From positions 1 to 48,240 of the forward strand of contig JAJEDN010000064.1 of the NCBI GenBank assembly GCA_022821495.1: 48,240 bases of DNA. Reading direction: 5' to 3'. Positions within the stretch are counted from its first letter, which is position 1, and every line of letters begins with the position of its first letter. The DNA comes from Candidatus Poribacteria bacterium (GTDB lineage: Bacteria > Poribacteria > WGA-4E > WGA-3G). Below, piece after piece: positions 25,338 to 33,473 of the stretch. A program made the position numbers and the translations under genes. The notes beneath the pieces are model-generated. The model saw only the letters and a program-made list of their open reading frames with translations. It was not told the origin of the DNA and searched no databases.

Positions 25338-26714
25338 TTATGCGCTTTTACGACGGAGACGTGCGGCAAACGCACCGTCAACGCCGTGTTCATGTGGGAA
25401 TGTCTGAATAAAGCCTTGTGGTGTTATGATACTTGGTGGAACATCAGGCAGAAAATCTTTAGCATTTTCTACCGCAAACATCGGGAAATCTGCCAAAAAC
25501 CGCTGGACGATTTCCTCGTTTTCGACGGGTTCAATGCTACAAGTGCTATAGACGAGAACACCGCCCGGTTTGATGTGTTGTGCAGCGTTCTTGAGTAGGT
25601 TATATTGGACTTCGCTGAGGGCATGAACCTGTTTGAGCGTTTTGTTCCATCGGATGTCAGGATGCCGCCGTAATGTCCCGAACCCTGAGCACGGTGCGTC
25701 AATCAGCACAGCATCCGCGGTTTTAATGAATCCGAGATCGGCTTTTCTTACGTCCATAATTCGGGTTTCAACGTTACGTGCGCCGACACGCCGACAGTTT
25801 TTTTCTAACAAGGCGGCCTTTTCGGCTGACATATCCACGGCGATAATTTTTCCTGCATTGCCCATGAGATGCGCGAGGTGTGTCGTCTTGCCACCCGGTG
25901 CAGCGCACAAATCGACAATGAATTCCGAGTTTCTCGGTGAAAGCAGGTACGCCACTAACATCGCACTCTCATCTTGAACATAGATGTCCTCTCGGTTGAG
26001 GATATCCTTTAAGGTCTGTTCACCCGTATCAAAAGCGGTAATAGCACGGTCTTCAAAGGCTATCCCATCAGGTGCTATTTTGGAGGCGGTCGCGGCGATG
26101 CCGTTCGCGGCTAACGATTGGCAAATTTCTTCACGTTTTGTCAGGAGGGTATTCACACGAAGTGCGAGCGGTGCGATCTGGTTACTCGCCCGACAGAACG
26201 CCAGCGTCCACGAAACACCGCGCGTCTCAATCCAACGCTGTACCAACCATGTCGGGTAGGACAACGAAAACGCAATGTATTCAGCCGGGTTTGTATCAAG
26301 CGGTGGGTAAGTTAAGGTGGTTCCATCGCGTTGCACGGATCGGAGAACGGCATTGATAAATCCTCCGGTTTTTCGCCTCTTATTTCGTCGCAGATCGGAA
26401 GTTGCGAGTTGAACAGTTTCAAAGATAGCGGCGTGCGCGGGGATGCCGTCAAGGTGTAGCAGCTGAAACGCGCCGAGTCGTAGGATATTACGATGGCGCG
26501 CGTCTAATTGAAATCGTGGATTAATAAACTGATCCAGCACCCAATCCAACTGTCCGTGCCAACGGATAACGCCGTAGACGAGTCCGTTGATGAAGCGGCG
26601 TTCGCGTCCGTTAATTGCATACCGTTCGTATGCGCTGTCAACAACAGAGGCTATGGATGCGTTGCTGTGCGAGAGGGTTAGCAAGCACTCTAAGGCGACT
26701 TTGCGGGCGTTCAT
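25338..26714 (-). CDS. rsmB: 16S rRNA m5C967 methyltransferase RsmB
   Basis: 458 aa from ATG 26714 (MNARKVALECLLTL); the frame extends further up, but the family starts here. An N-terminal NusB-like RNA-binding domain (about 1-140: RFINGLVYGVIRWHGQLDWVLDQFI) is followed by an N-terminal RFF domain and a Rossmann methyltransferase. SAM motif I is VDLCAAPGGKTTHLAHLMG. The two catalytic cysteines are in DAPCSGFGTLRRHPDIRW and YSTCSIEPVENEEIV. It methylates C967 of 16S rRNA. It is part of a minus-strand run rpsT, rsmB, ThiE/TenI, thiD. Confidence 0.93.
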   Translation of the reverse strand: MNARKVALECLLTLSHSNASIASVVDSAYERYAINGRERRFINGLVYGVIRWHGQLDWVLDQFINPRFQLDARHRNILRLGAFQLLHLDGIPAHAAIFETVQLATSDLRRNKRRKTGGFINAVLRSVQRDGTTLTYPPLDTNPAEYIAFSLSYPTWLVQRWIETRGVSWTLAFCRASNQIAPLALRVNTLLTKREEICQSLAANGIAATASKIAPDGIAFEDRAITAFDTGEQTLKDILNREDIYVQDESAMLVAYLLSPRNSEFIVDLCAAPGGKTTHLAHLMGNAGKIIAVDMSAEKAALLEKNCRRVGARNVETRIMDVRKADLGFIKTADAVLIDAPCSGFGTLRRHPDIRWNKTLKQVHALSEVQYNLLKNAAQHIKPGGVLVYSTCSIEPVENEEIVQRFLADFPMFAVENAKDFLPDVPPSIITPQGFIQTFPHEHGVDGAFAARLRRKSA

Positions 26715-26828
26715 ACTTTTTAACTTTCGCAAGGCGTGCAATAACGTGAAACGTTTAAGAACAGCCCTCACCTCAGAACCGTCTGCCGCCGTTGTTGCAG
26801 ACTTGTCTTCTTGGATAAAGCACGGAAA

Positions 26829-27101
26829 TTACGCTGCTTCGGCAGTGAGTGCATGCAATTTGCGGGTAAGCCGGGACTTTTGGCGATTTGCCGTCCCTTT
26901 TTTAATCACACCTTTACTGGCGGCTCGATCTAAGAGACTGACCGTCGTCCTACACAATTCTTGTGCTGTCTCGACGTTGCGTTCCTCAAGTGCGGCTTCT
27001 GTTTGTTTGAGGACTGTCCGTAGTGTTGATTTGCGGTGGCGGTTGCGTATCCGCTTCGCCTCGTCCGCGCGTGCGTGTTTCTTTGCAGATCGTCGATGCA
27101 A
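26829..27101 (-). CDS. rpsT: 30S ribosomal protein S20
   Basis: 90 aa, basic and helical. HRRSAKKHARADEAKRIRNRHRKSTLRTVLKQ and the C-terminal AASKGVIKKGTANRQKSRLTRKLHAL are classic bS20 segments (binds 16S rRNA in the 30S body). The start is a TTG (27099-27101) with an AGGAGT ribosome site eight bases upstream; no ATG or GTG lies in position. rsmB follows 114 bases downstream on the same strand. Confidence 0.95.
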   Translation of the reverse strand: MHRRSAKKHARADEAKRIRNRHRKSTLRTVLKQTEAALEERNVETAQELCRTTVSLLDRAASKGVIKKGTANRQKSRLTRKLHALTAEAA

Positions 27102-27232
27102 AACTCTTACTCCTTTTGAGAATTTGTCCCCCGAGAATCGAGGTATTGAATATCTTTTCCAATAAGTGTACTTAATGATACCACAAAATATCGGGTTTGT
27201 CCATATTTTTTCTATAGCGGACGCTGCTGACT

Positions 27233-28261
27233 TTATTTTTGTTCGGGCGGAAATTTTTTCAAGATGGATTCAGCGGCTTGAATGTAACGTTCGTTCCTCC
27301 CATGTTCAACGACCCATTGTAGCCCGCCCGGTTTTACGCCGCTCCGATAGTAGGATACCAACCCTAAGTAAAACTTGTATGGTTCCAAGAGATTGATAAT
27401 CTCTCCGTGTCGCAGCAGCTGATAATTATACTGGCTCAATAACGGAATAAAGTAATCGTTATTCCCGGCATAGAATTTTCCGTTGTTTAAGGTGTAGGTG
27501 GTGCCATCCCACTCGTAGAGGCTCATCCACGGCAGATAGGGCACGCCAGGAATACCCTCGATCTGTATGCTATACGGAATCTTGATTTCACAGCTGCCAT
27601 TGTCATCCAAATCAACGTATTCCGCCTCCTGATCGGTAGGAACAGTGTAGCTGCTGAAGATCTCTTTGAATTCGCCGTTCTGAAACGAAACTACGGCGAC
27701 ACCGTAGATGGATTCAATCCATACATCTAAAGTGCCATCGCCGGTCAAATCGGCGAGTCTAAAGGAGAGATCACGAGATTTAAAAGTATCTTCTGGGGGT
27801 TGGGTGAAGACGAAGGGTGGGTTACGAAGTTCAATGGCTTTCGCTGCTGGAACATCCAATGCGGGCTTGCCAGCATCAAAGAATTTGAAAGCGTCCTTTT
27901 TCTTCGGTAACTTCGCCTTGGTGTCAGTCTCAGCAATGAAGAGAAACGCTTGTATCCAATTGTCGCCGTATGTTCTCCAACTCTTGTAGCGTGGGCGAGC
28001 TCTCATATAAACAAGGATTAGCACAATCGTCTCTTTTTCGGGGGTGTCATCAATATTTGCCTCGGCTTTCAGCCGGGTGACATAAATGAGTTCTTCCGGT
28101 GTGGGTGAAAGCAAAAACTGGTGATACTTTCGACCCTCAGGATACCGTTGATACTTAACCTCAGAAGTCGTTGTTTTAGCGGTATCCGCATTCACAGCAA
28201 AACAACTGAGTATCAGGAAAATGAAAAGCCCTAAAAGTGTGGTTTGAAGATGTTTTTTCAT
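27233..28261 (-). CDS. Secreted FG-GAP/VCBS-like protein, copy 1
   Basis: 342 aa with a signal peptide (MKKHLQTTLLGLFIFLILSCFAVNA). The mature part has a module of the type IDDTPEKETIVLILVYM, ..KDAFKFFDAG.., then FRLADLTGDGTLDVWIESIYGVAVVSFQNGEFKEIFSSYTVP and VDLDDNGSCEIKIPYSIQIE. The DLTGDGTLD and DLDDNGSC segments resemble calcium-binding FG-GAP/VCBS repeats. A C-terminal helical part (YQLLRHGEIINLLEPYKFYLGLVSYYR, AAESILKKFPPEQ) looks TPR-like. Extracytoplasmic location inferred; function unknown. First of three tandem relatives. Confidence 0.7.
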   Translation of the reverse strand: MKKHLQTTLLGLFIFLILSCFAVNADTAKTTTSEVKYQRYPEGRKYHQFLLSPTPEELIYVTRLKAEANIDDTPEKETIVLILVYMRARPRYKSWRTYGDNWIQAFLFIAETDTKAKLPKKKDAFKFFDAGKPALDVPAAKAIELRNPPFVFTQPPEDTFKSRDLSFRLADLTGDGTLDVWIESIYGVAVVSFQNGEFKEIFSSYTVPTDQEAEYVDLDDNGSCEIKIPYSIQIEGIPGVPYLPWMSLYEWDGTTYTLNNGKFYAGNNDYFIPLLSQYNYQLLRHGEIINLLEPYKFYLGLVSYYRSGVKPGGLQWVVEHGRNERYIQAAESILKKFPPEQK

Positions 28262-28313
28262 ATTTTTGTCTCCGATTTGACGGGTCTGCTGTCAGACGCG
28301 GTAGGTATGCTTC

Positions 28314-29876
28314 TCACTGGCGTGGCAGTTTTTTCAAAATGGATTTTGCGGTGTGAACGTAATGTTGTTTTTCTCCATAGTTAGCGACCCACTGTAGGTA
28401 CTTTCTCGCCATTGGTGCGTTGCCACGATAGTAGAAGACCAACCCGATGCAGAAACTGTATTCGTCGAATCTTCCATGTCGAGGCAGCACATAGTTATAA
28501 GTGTTTAATAACCCAATAAGGAACTCGTCATTGTTGGCATAGAATCTTTCATTATCCAAGACGTATGTATTCCCATCCCACTTGTAGAGGCTCATCCATT
28601 CTGGATATGCCGCGCCAGGGACACCGCTGATAGAAGATATGCGGTCAGGAATCTTGATTTCATAGATACCATCATTATCGAGGTCAATATATTCTATAGG
28701 GTCTTCACTTCTCGGAGAACTATAGCCGCTGCAGACATCCTTGAATTCGCCATTTTGGAAAGAAATCACAGCGACACCTTCGGCTTGTTCAACCCAGATA
28801 TCTAAAATACCATCGCCTGTCAAATCAACGAGGTCAAAAGAGGCATATTGGAAACTCCAAGGTCCACCGCCCCCCAAGGGGCCCGGGAAGACGGGAGGTG
28901 ATCTTTGAAATTCAACGGTTTTGGCGGGGGGATCCCAGGGATAAGACCCAGCAAAAAGTTTGAATAAATCTTTTTTCTTGGGAAGCGCGTCTGTTTCGGT
29001 GTCCGCCTCAGCAATAAGGAGAAACGCTTGGCTCCATTGCCCCCAGTCTGCGCCTCCTTGGCTTGTTTGAGCGACCATGAGCACAATCGTCTCTTTTTCG
29101 GGGGTGTCATCAATATTTGCGATGGCTTTCAACCGGGTACTGTAAGCGAAAGAGAAATTTTCGGGTTGCGGGTTCCCCAAAAAACGGTGATACTTTTGAC
29201 CATCACGACCAAAGGGCCAGTCGTACCGTATATACTCAACATCAAAAGCGTCTGTGAGTTTCTCTCTGCTAACGGTGTATTTGCTGAAAACTTCCTTGAA
29301 CGCGCCGTCCTCAAAAGAGATGAGTGCCACCCCGTGTGCAGATTCCACCCAAATATCCAAAGTGCCATCGTCTGACGCATCTACGAGTCTAAAGAAGACC
29401 TCCGTCGGTTGCTCAAAACCTGAGGGTGGCCTGTGAAGTTCAATAACATTTGCTGCTGGGACCTCCAACGCATGCGTGCCTGCATCAAAAAGTTTGAAAA
29501 ACGCTTTTTTCTCGATCTCCGCGCCTTTAGCGTTAGCAATGAGGAGAAAGGCGTGGCTCCGGTTGCCGAAGTCTGTGACTCTGCTGAAGAGTGTGCGAGA
29601 TTTTGTCTCGACAACGATTAGCACAATCGTCTCTTTTTCGGGGGTGTCATCAATATTTGCGGTGGCCCTCAGCCGGGCATGGTAATGGAGTCCTTCGGGC
29701 GCTGGGGAAGGTAGAAAGCTGTAATACTTTTTGAGATCATCATCTAAGTGGTAGTAATACCCATAATTGACCTCAGAAGTCATTGTTTTAGCGGTATCCG
29801 CATTCACGGAAACCCAAGCAGTGAGTATCAGCGAAATACAAAGTCCAAGGCGTGTGGTTTGAAAATGTTGTTTCAT
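28314..29876 (-). CDS. Secreted FG-GAP/VCBS-like protein, copy 2, two modules
   Basis: 520 aa from ATG 29876 (GGAG site upstream); signal peptide MKQHFQTTRLGLCISLILTAWVSVNA. It has the same module as copy 1, twice: IDDTPEKETIVLIVVETKS... ASDDGTLDIWVESAHGVALI and IDDTPEKETIVLMVAQTSQ... VDLTGDGILDIWVEQAEGVAVISFQNGEFKDV, followed by the YIDLDNDGIYEIKIPDRIS segment and the TPR-like tail (YVHTAKSILKKLPRQ). The internal duplication plus tandem neighbours indicates expansion by unequal crossing-over. Function unknown. Confidence 0.7.
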   Translation of the reverse strand: MKQHFQTTRLGLCISLILTAWVSVNADTAKTMTSEVNYGYYYHLDDDLKKYYSFLPSPAPEGLHYHARLRATANIDDTPEKETIVLIVVETKSRTLFSRVTDFGNRSHAFLLIANAKGAEIEKKAFFKLFDAGTHALEVPAANVIELHRPPSGFEQPTEVFFRLVDASDDGTLDIWVESAHGVALISFEDGAFKEVFSKYTVSREKLTDAFDVEYIRYDWPFGRDGQKYHRFLGNPQPENFSFAYSTRLKAIANIDDTPEKETIVLMVAQTSQGGADWGQWSQAFLLIAEADTETDALPKKKDLFKLFAGSYPWDPPAKTVEFQRSPPVFPGPLGGGGPWSFQYASFDLVDLTGDGILDIWVEQAEGVAVISFQNGEFKDVCSGYSSPRSEDPIEYIDLDNDGIYEIKIPDRISSISGVPGAAYPEWMSLYKWDGNTYVLDNERFYANNDEFLIGLLNTYNYVLPRHGRFDEYSFCIGLVFYYRGNAPMARKYLQWVANYGEKQHYVHTAKSILKKLPRQ

Positions 29877-29925
29877 GTTTATTGTCTCCAATTCAACCGA
29901 TCTGATGTCAGATCGTTTTTCATCT

Positions 29926-30518
29926 TCAGGGTGATGGCAATTTTTTCAAGAGTGATTCCGCGGCTTGAATGTAAGCGTCCTTTTTCGCATGTTTTAGGAT
30001 CCACTGTAGATACGACGGTGACCTGTTACCCCGATAGTAATATACTAACCCTAAATAGAACCTATATGTCTCACAGTGACTGATAAATGTTCCGCGTCGA
30101 AGCATCTGATAAGTATACTCGCCCAATAAGCGAATGAGAAAATCGTTATTATCGGCATAGAATTTTTCGTTATTCAAGACGTAGGCGTTTCCATCCCATT
30201 TGAAGAGGCTCATCCATTCAGGACGTGACCCCATATCAGTATTGATAGCTATACGGTCAGGAATCTTGATTTCGTAAATGCCATCATTATCCAAGTCAAT
30301 ATATTCCATGGGATCCTTCCTTCTGGGAGAACTATAGGCACTGCAGACATCCTTGAACTCACCGTTCTGAAACGAAACCACAGCCACACCGTAGGCACAT
30401 CTTACCCAGATGTCTAAACTCCCATCGCCCGTTAAATCCACAAGTTCAAAGGAGATAGCGTAGTACCTCCAAGGAGAACCGATTCCCGCCAGTCCCCGGA
30501 AAACGAAGGGGCACTATG
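29926..30518 (-). pseudogene. FG-GAP-like family, copy 3, 5'-truncated
   Basis: The reading frame matches the C-terminal half of copies 1 and 2: PFVFRGLAGIGSPWRYYAIS, ELVDLTGDGSLDIWVRCAYGVAVVSFQNGEFKDV, YIDLDNDGIYEIKIPDRIAI and the tail IQAAESLLKKLPSP. Upstream the frame is closed by a stop near 30518, and no signal peptide or first module exists. The segment is joined out of frame to an unrelated gene start at 30628. The first in-frame ATG is at 30441, but translation from there would make only a partial domain. Confidence 0.7.
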
Positions 30519-30628
30519 AAATTTAGGTGTAACTCCAGTTCGTTATCAATGAGACCAGAGATACTCCATTCATACTCGACGACGATTTCAAGTAGAAAAT
30601 ATTCGCCGCGTGTAAATCGTGGTTCCAT
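30446..30628 (-). pseudogene. Gene start fused to repeat-family remnant
   Basis: ATG 30628 has a good AAAGGAA site and opens MEPRFTRGEYFLLEIVVEYE, WSISGLIDNELELHLNFIV; after about 39 residues the frame runs out of frame through sequence belonging to the FG-GAP remnant and stops at 30446. It looks like the 5' end of another gene cut off by a deletion or recombination. Family not recognised. Confidence 0.45.
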
Positions 30629-30657
30629 ATTACTGTTCCTTTCAGTGGAAAACTTGT

Positions 30658-30890
30658 TTAGTGAGATTCCAGCCGTTCGGGGGTGCCGCTATCAACGGTG
30701 GCACCTACTGATAGAATAATCTTTTTCAGGAAGATCTCGCCATCTAAATCTGGCACCGTGTGCCATCGCGCGTTCTTCAGCCCAGACGCTACCCCGGATG
30801 CTTCCTTTGGGAGTTCAATCCTTTGTGTTTTGCCACTCCGATTATAGACGACCCAACCGTTGGTGAATTCGCGGATTTCCATCCAGACTG
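30658..30890 (-). pseudogene. C-terminal fragment of a hydrolase-like protein
   Basis: The frame reads MEIREFTNGWVVYNRSGKTQ, then RIELPKEASGVASG and TVPDLDGEIFLKK. This resembles the C-terminal beta-sandwich tail of large putative glycoside-hydrolase-like proteins (recalled, not verified). It has no start of its own and joins, with a one-base frame change near 30885, to the WD40 fragment upstream. Confidence 0.45.
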
Positions 30891-31329
30891 AACGATACAC
30901 TATTAACCGTATACGTATGATCAATGAGTGTCAATTTTACCACACCTGTCTCAATATCCCACAAAAAAGCTGTTCTATTTGAACTCCCTGCAAGCGTCTT
31001 TCCATCCGGGCTGAACGATAGATTATGGATCCCATAGTCATCAGCGGTGAGTGTCGTTTTCAAGGACACCGTCCCTATATCCCACACATGAACCTTACCG
31101 TCATAACGCCAACCACCACTTACAAACGTGCCATCCGGACTAAACAATATACGACCAACCGCGCTCGTATGTCCGGTAAGCGTTGTCTTGAGGGGGTCTG
31201 TTGAGATGTCCACAAACGAACTGTACTATCATAACTCCCACTTGCAAGTATCGTGCCATTCGGACTGAACGCTACACTCCTAACCCCGCTTCGTATGCCC
31301 CGTGAGGTCTGAAGTGCGAAAACGTCCAT
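30885..31329 (-). pseudogene. WD40-repeat gene fragment with frameshift
   Basis: Two overlapping frames together give about 3.5 WD40 repeats: VRSVAFSPNGTILASGSYDSTVRLW, then after a frame change near 31180 LTGHTSAVGRILFSPDGTFVSGG, KVHVWDIGT, IHNLSFSPDGKTLAGSSNRTAFLWDIETG and VNSVSFSLDG. The blades have the normal GH...SPDG...W pattern, so it derives from a real propeller protein. The frameshift and the missing ends mark it as decayed. Confidence 0.65.
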
Positions 31330-31470
31330 TTAACATTGAAAATTGCTAAAAACAGGGAACATATTTTGCCTGTTTATAAAGACACAATTTTGTGGTGAAA
31401 AACGTGCATTTTGGAAAAAAAATGAAATAAATTTGGATTTTTTTGGGAATTGTCCGACGATGCTTTAGAT

Positions 31471-31499
31471 TTGATTTCTCGGTAAGAATGCGGTAGAAT
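31471..31499 (+). promoter_or_regulatory. Promoter of the 591-aa secreted protein
   Basis: -35 TTGATT (31471-31476), 17-base spacer, -10 TAGAAT (31494-31499), 22 bases before the ATG and just ahead of its AAAGGAGA ribosome site (31507-31514). Confidence 0.55.
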
Positions 31500-31520
31500 A
31501 TACATAAAAGGAGATCTTTG

Positions 31521-33296
31521 ATGAAACTGTTATCCCACCTATTGGCTTTTGCGATCGGCATCGGACTTTACACCGCTACAGCGGCATCCGCAGACGTTAT
31601 TGACACACCCCCTTGGCAACCCACCGGAAAATACACACATCCCGATATTCGAGAGAGTTCTGGCATCGTCGCGAGTCGGCAGTTTGAAGGGGTCTACTGG
31701 ACACTCAACGATTCTGGTAATCCCGCATCACTTTACGCCACAAAACTGAACGGCGAATTGATTCAAGAAATAGCGGTAAAAGGTTCTGGAAACTTCGATT
31801 GGGAGGCACTCGGTATTGATGACAAAAATCAACTCTGGATTGGTGAAATTGGGAATAACAGCAGACTACGATTCGATCTGAAAGTGGTTGTCGTCGCAGA
31901 ACCGAACCCCTTCACTGAAACCGAGGCGGAAGTCATCGCGAGTTATCCGTATCGATACCCGAACGAAAATGTGGATGCAGAAGGTCTCTTTATTGTTGAA
32001 GGTATCCCTTATATCGTCTCTAAAGAGCGCGCGCGTGCGGTGCTTTATCGGTTTCCCAGCCTACAGGTTTCCGATACAAAACAGACGTTAGAAAGGGTTG
32101 GTGAGTTCGCTGGAGCGAAGTTCGTGACGGGTGCAGGCGTATCGGAAGACGGGACGCGGCTTGCTGTTTGTACCTATGATGCACTCTGGGTATATCACGG
32201 CACAGTGAGTGATTTAACACAGATGATTCAAGGTACACCGTGGTCTCTACCGCACAGGTTCTACGGCGAGGCAGTCTGCTTTGATGGAGAAGATCTCGTC
32301 CTGACAAATGAGGCGCGGGACATCTATCACCTCCCACAATTTTGGTATGAGAAAGAATGGGCATTACCACCAAAAGACACCCAATCGGCAACTGATTTAT
32401 TGCCAAAGACAGGCGCACACGATGCAACGGTTCAAGTAGAAAACTACGGGGCGGCAGGTGTTGATATAGGCGGTAGCCATGTCGCTTTTACACCGGAAAC
32501 TTCTGGCGAGATAGGCACCTTAACCGTCCCAATTGAGGTGCCTTACAGAGACGTTTATGAAATTCGTGCCGTTTTAACACGCGGTCAAACATACGCGCGC
32601 GTTCAATTATCTGTCAATGATACAACAGTCGGGACACCCTACGATTGCTATGCTTCTGAACCGATCGCTGGAACCCTGGTTTCATTTGGGACTGCTCCTT
32701 TGAATGCTGGTGAAAATCAGATAATGCTCAGCACTGCCGGCAAGGCACCCGAAGCCACGGGTTTTAAAATTGGTATTGATTCCTTTCAAGTGTTACACGC
32801 TTCCCCATTTGTTAAGCGTTACATGATTTTAGGACCGTTTCCCAAAGCAGATACTGCCACAATTGATGAACTACTGCGTTCTGAAGGTCAATTAGACTTG
32901 GAGAAAACCTACACCGGTATTGATGGCAAAGCCGTCGGCTGGCAGGAAGCAACTACCAGAGCAGAAGGCTTCCTCGATTTGCGTAGCGATCTTGATTCGA
33001 CCCCTATGACTGTCGGATACACGTTGGTGTATGTCTATGCGCCGAAAGCGACCGATGCTGTGATGTTGATCGGGAGCGATGACGAGATCGCTGTTTGGTT
33101 AAACGGAACTGAGGTTCATCGGAAAAATATCAATGCTGGCGCAACAGCAGATGCGGATGCGGTGCCGTGTCAACTGAAAGCGGGATGGAACACGGTTTTG
33201 TGCCAAAAGGTTGACAACGGATGGTCTTGGGGACTCTATTTGCGGTTCACGGATGCGGATGGGGTTCTCAGATATGCTACACATCCGGCAGAATAG
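31521..33296 (+). CDS. Secreted two-domain protein (propeller-like + jelly-roll)
   Basis: 591 aa from ATG 31521. Signal peptide MKLLSHLLAFAIGIGLYTATAASA. The N-terminal domain (about 30-290) has repeated strand patterns (SSGIVASRQFEGVYWTLNDS, VTGAGVSEDGTRLAVCTYDALWVY, YGEAVCFDGEDLVLTNEA) resembling propeller or esterase-like phytase folds. The C-terminal part (about 310-590) contains beta-sandwich segments, ending with SDDEIAVWLNGTEVHRKN and KAGWNTVLCQKVDNGWSWGLYLRF, a pattern of carbohydrate-binding jelly-roll modules on glycoside hydrolases. A role in glycan or phosphate-ester handling outside the cell is inference only. Confidence 0.65.
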   Translation: MKLLSHLLAFAIGIGLYTATAASADVIDTPPWQPTGKYTHPDIRESSGIVASRQFEGVYWTLNDSGNPASLYATKLNGELIQEIAVKGSGNFDWEALGIDDKNQLWIGEIGNNSRLRFDLKVVVVAEPNPFTETEAEVIASYPYRYPNENVDAEGLFIVEGIPYIVSKERARAVLYRFPSLQVSDTKQTLERVGEFAGAKFVTGAGVSEDGTRLAVCTYDALWVYHGTVSDLTQMIQGTPWSLPHRFYGEAVCFDGEDLVLTNEARDIYHLPQFWYEKEWALPPKDTQSATDLLPKTGAHDATVQVENYGAAGVDIGGSHVAFTPETSGEIGTLTVPIEVPYRDVYEIRAVLTRGQTYARVQLSVNDTTVGTPYDCYASEPIAGTLVSFGTAPLNAGENQIMLSTAGKAPEATGFKIGIDSFQVLHASPFVKRYMILGPFPKADTATIDELLRSEGQLDLEKTYTGIDGKAVGWQEATTRAEGFLDLRSDLDSTPMTVGYTLVYVYAPKATDAVMLIGSDDEIAVWLNGTEVHRKNINAGATADADAVPCQLKAGWNTVLCQKVDNGWSWGLYLRFTDADGVLRYATHPAE

Positions 33297-33473
33297 CGCG
33301 CAACAATTCCTTGCTATAACACCCTACATTCCTTAATTTCTTTACTCCCATCAAATTTTCCTACCTTTAGAAAACCGGACGACTTCACCTGTATCCATTT
33401 GCCTAACTTCAACGTTAAGAAATGTAGCAAAATATATCATTAAACTTGAAACAACAGCAGTGGGGTGTATCCG

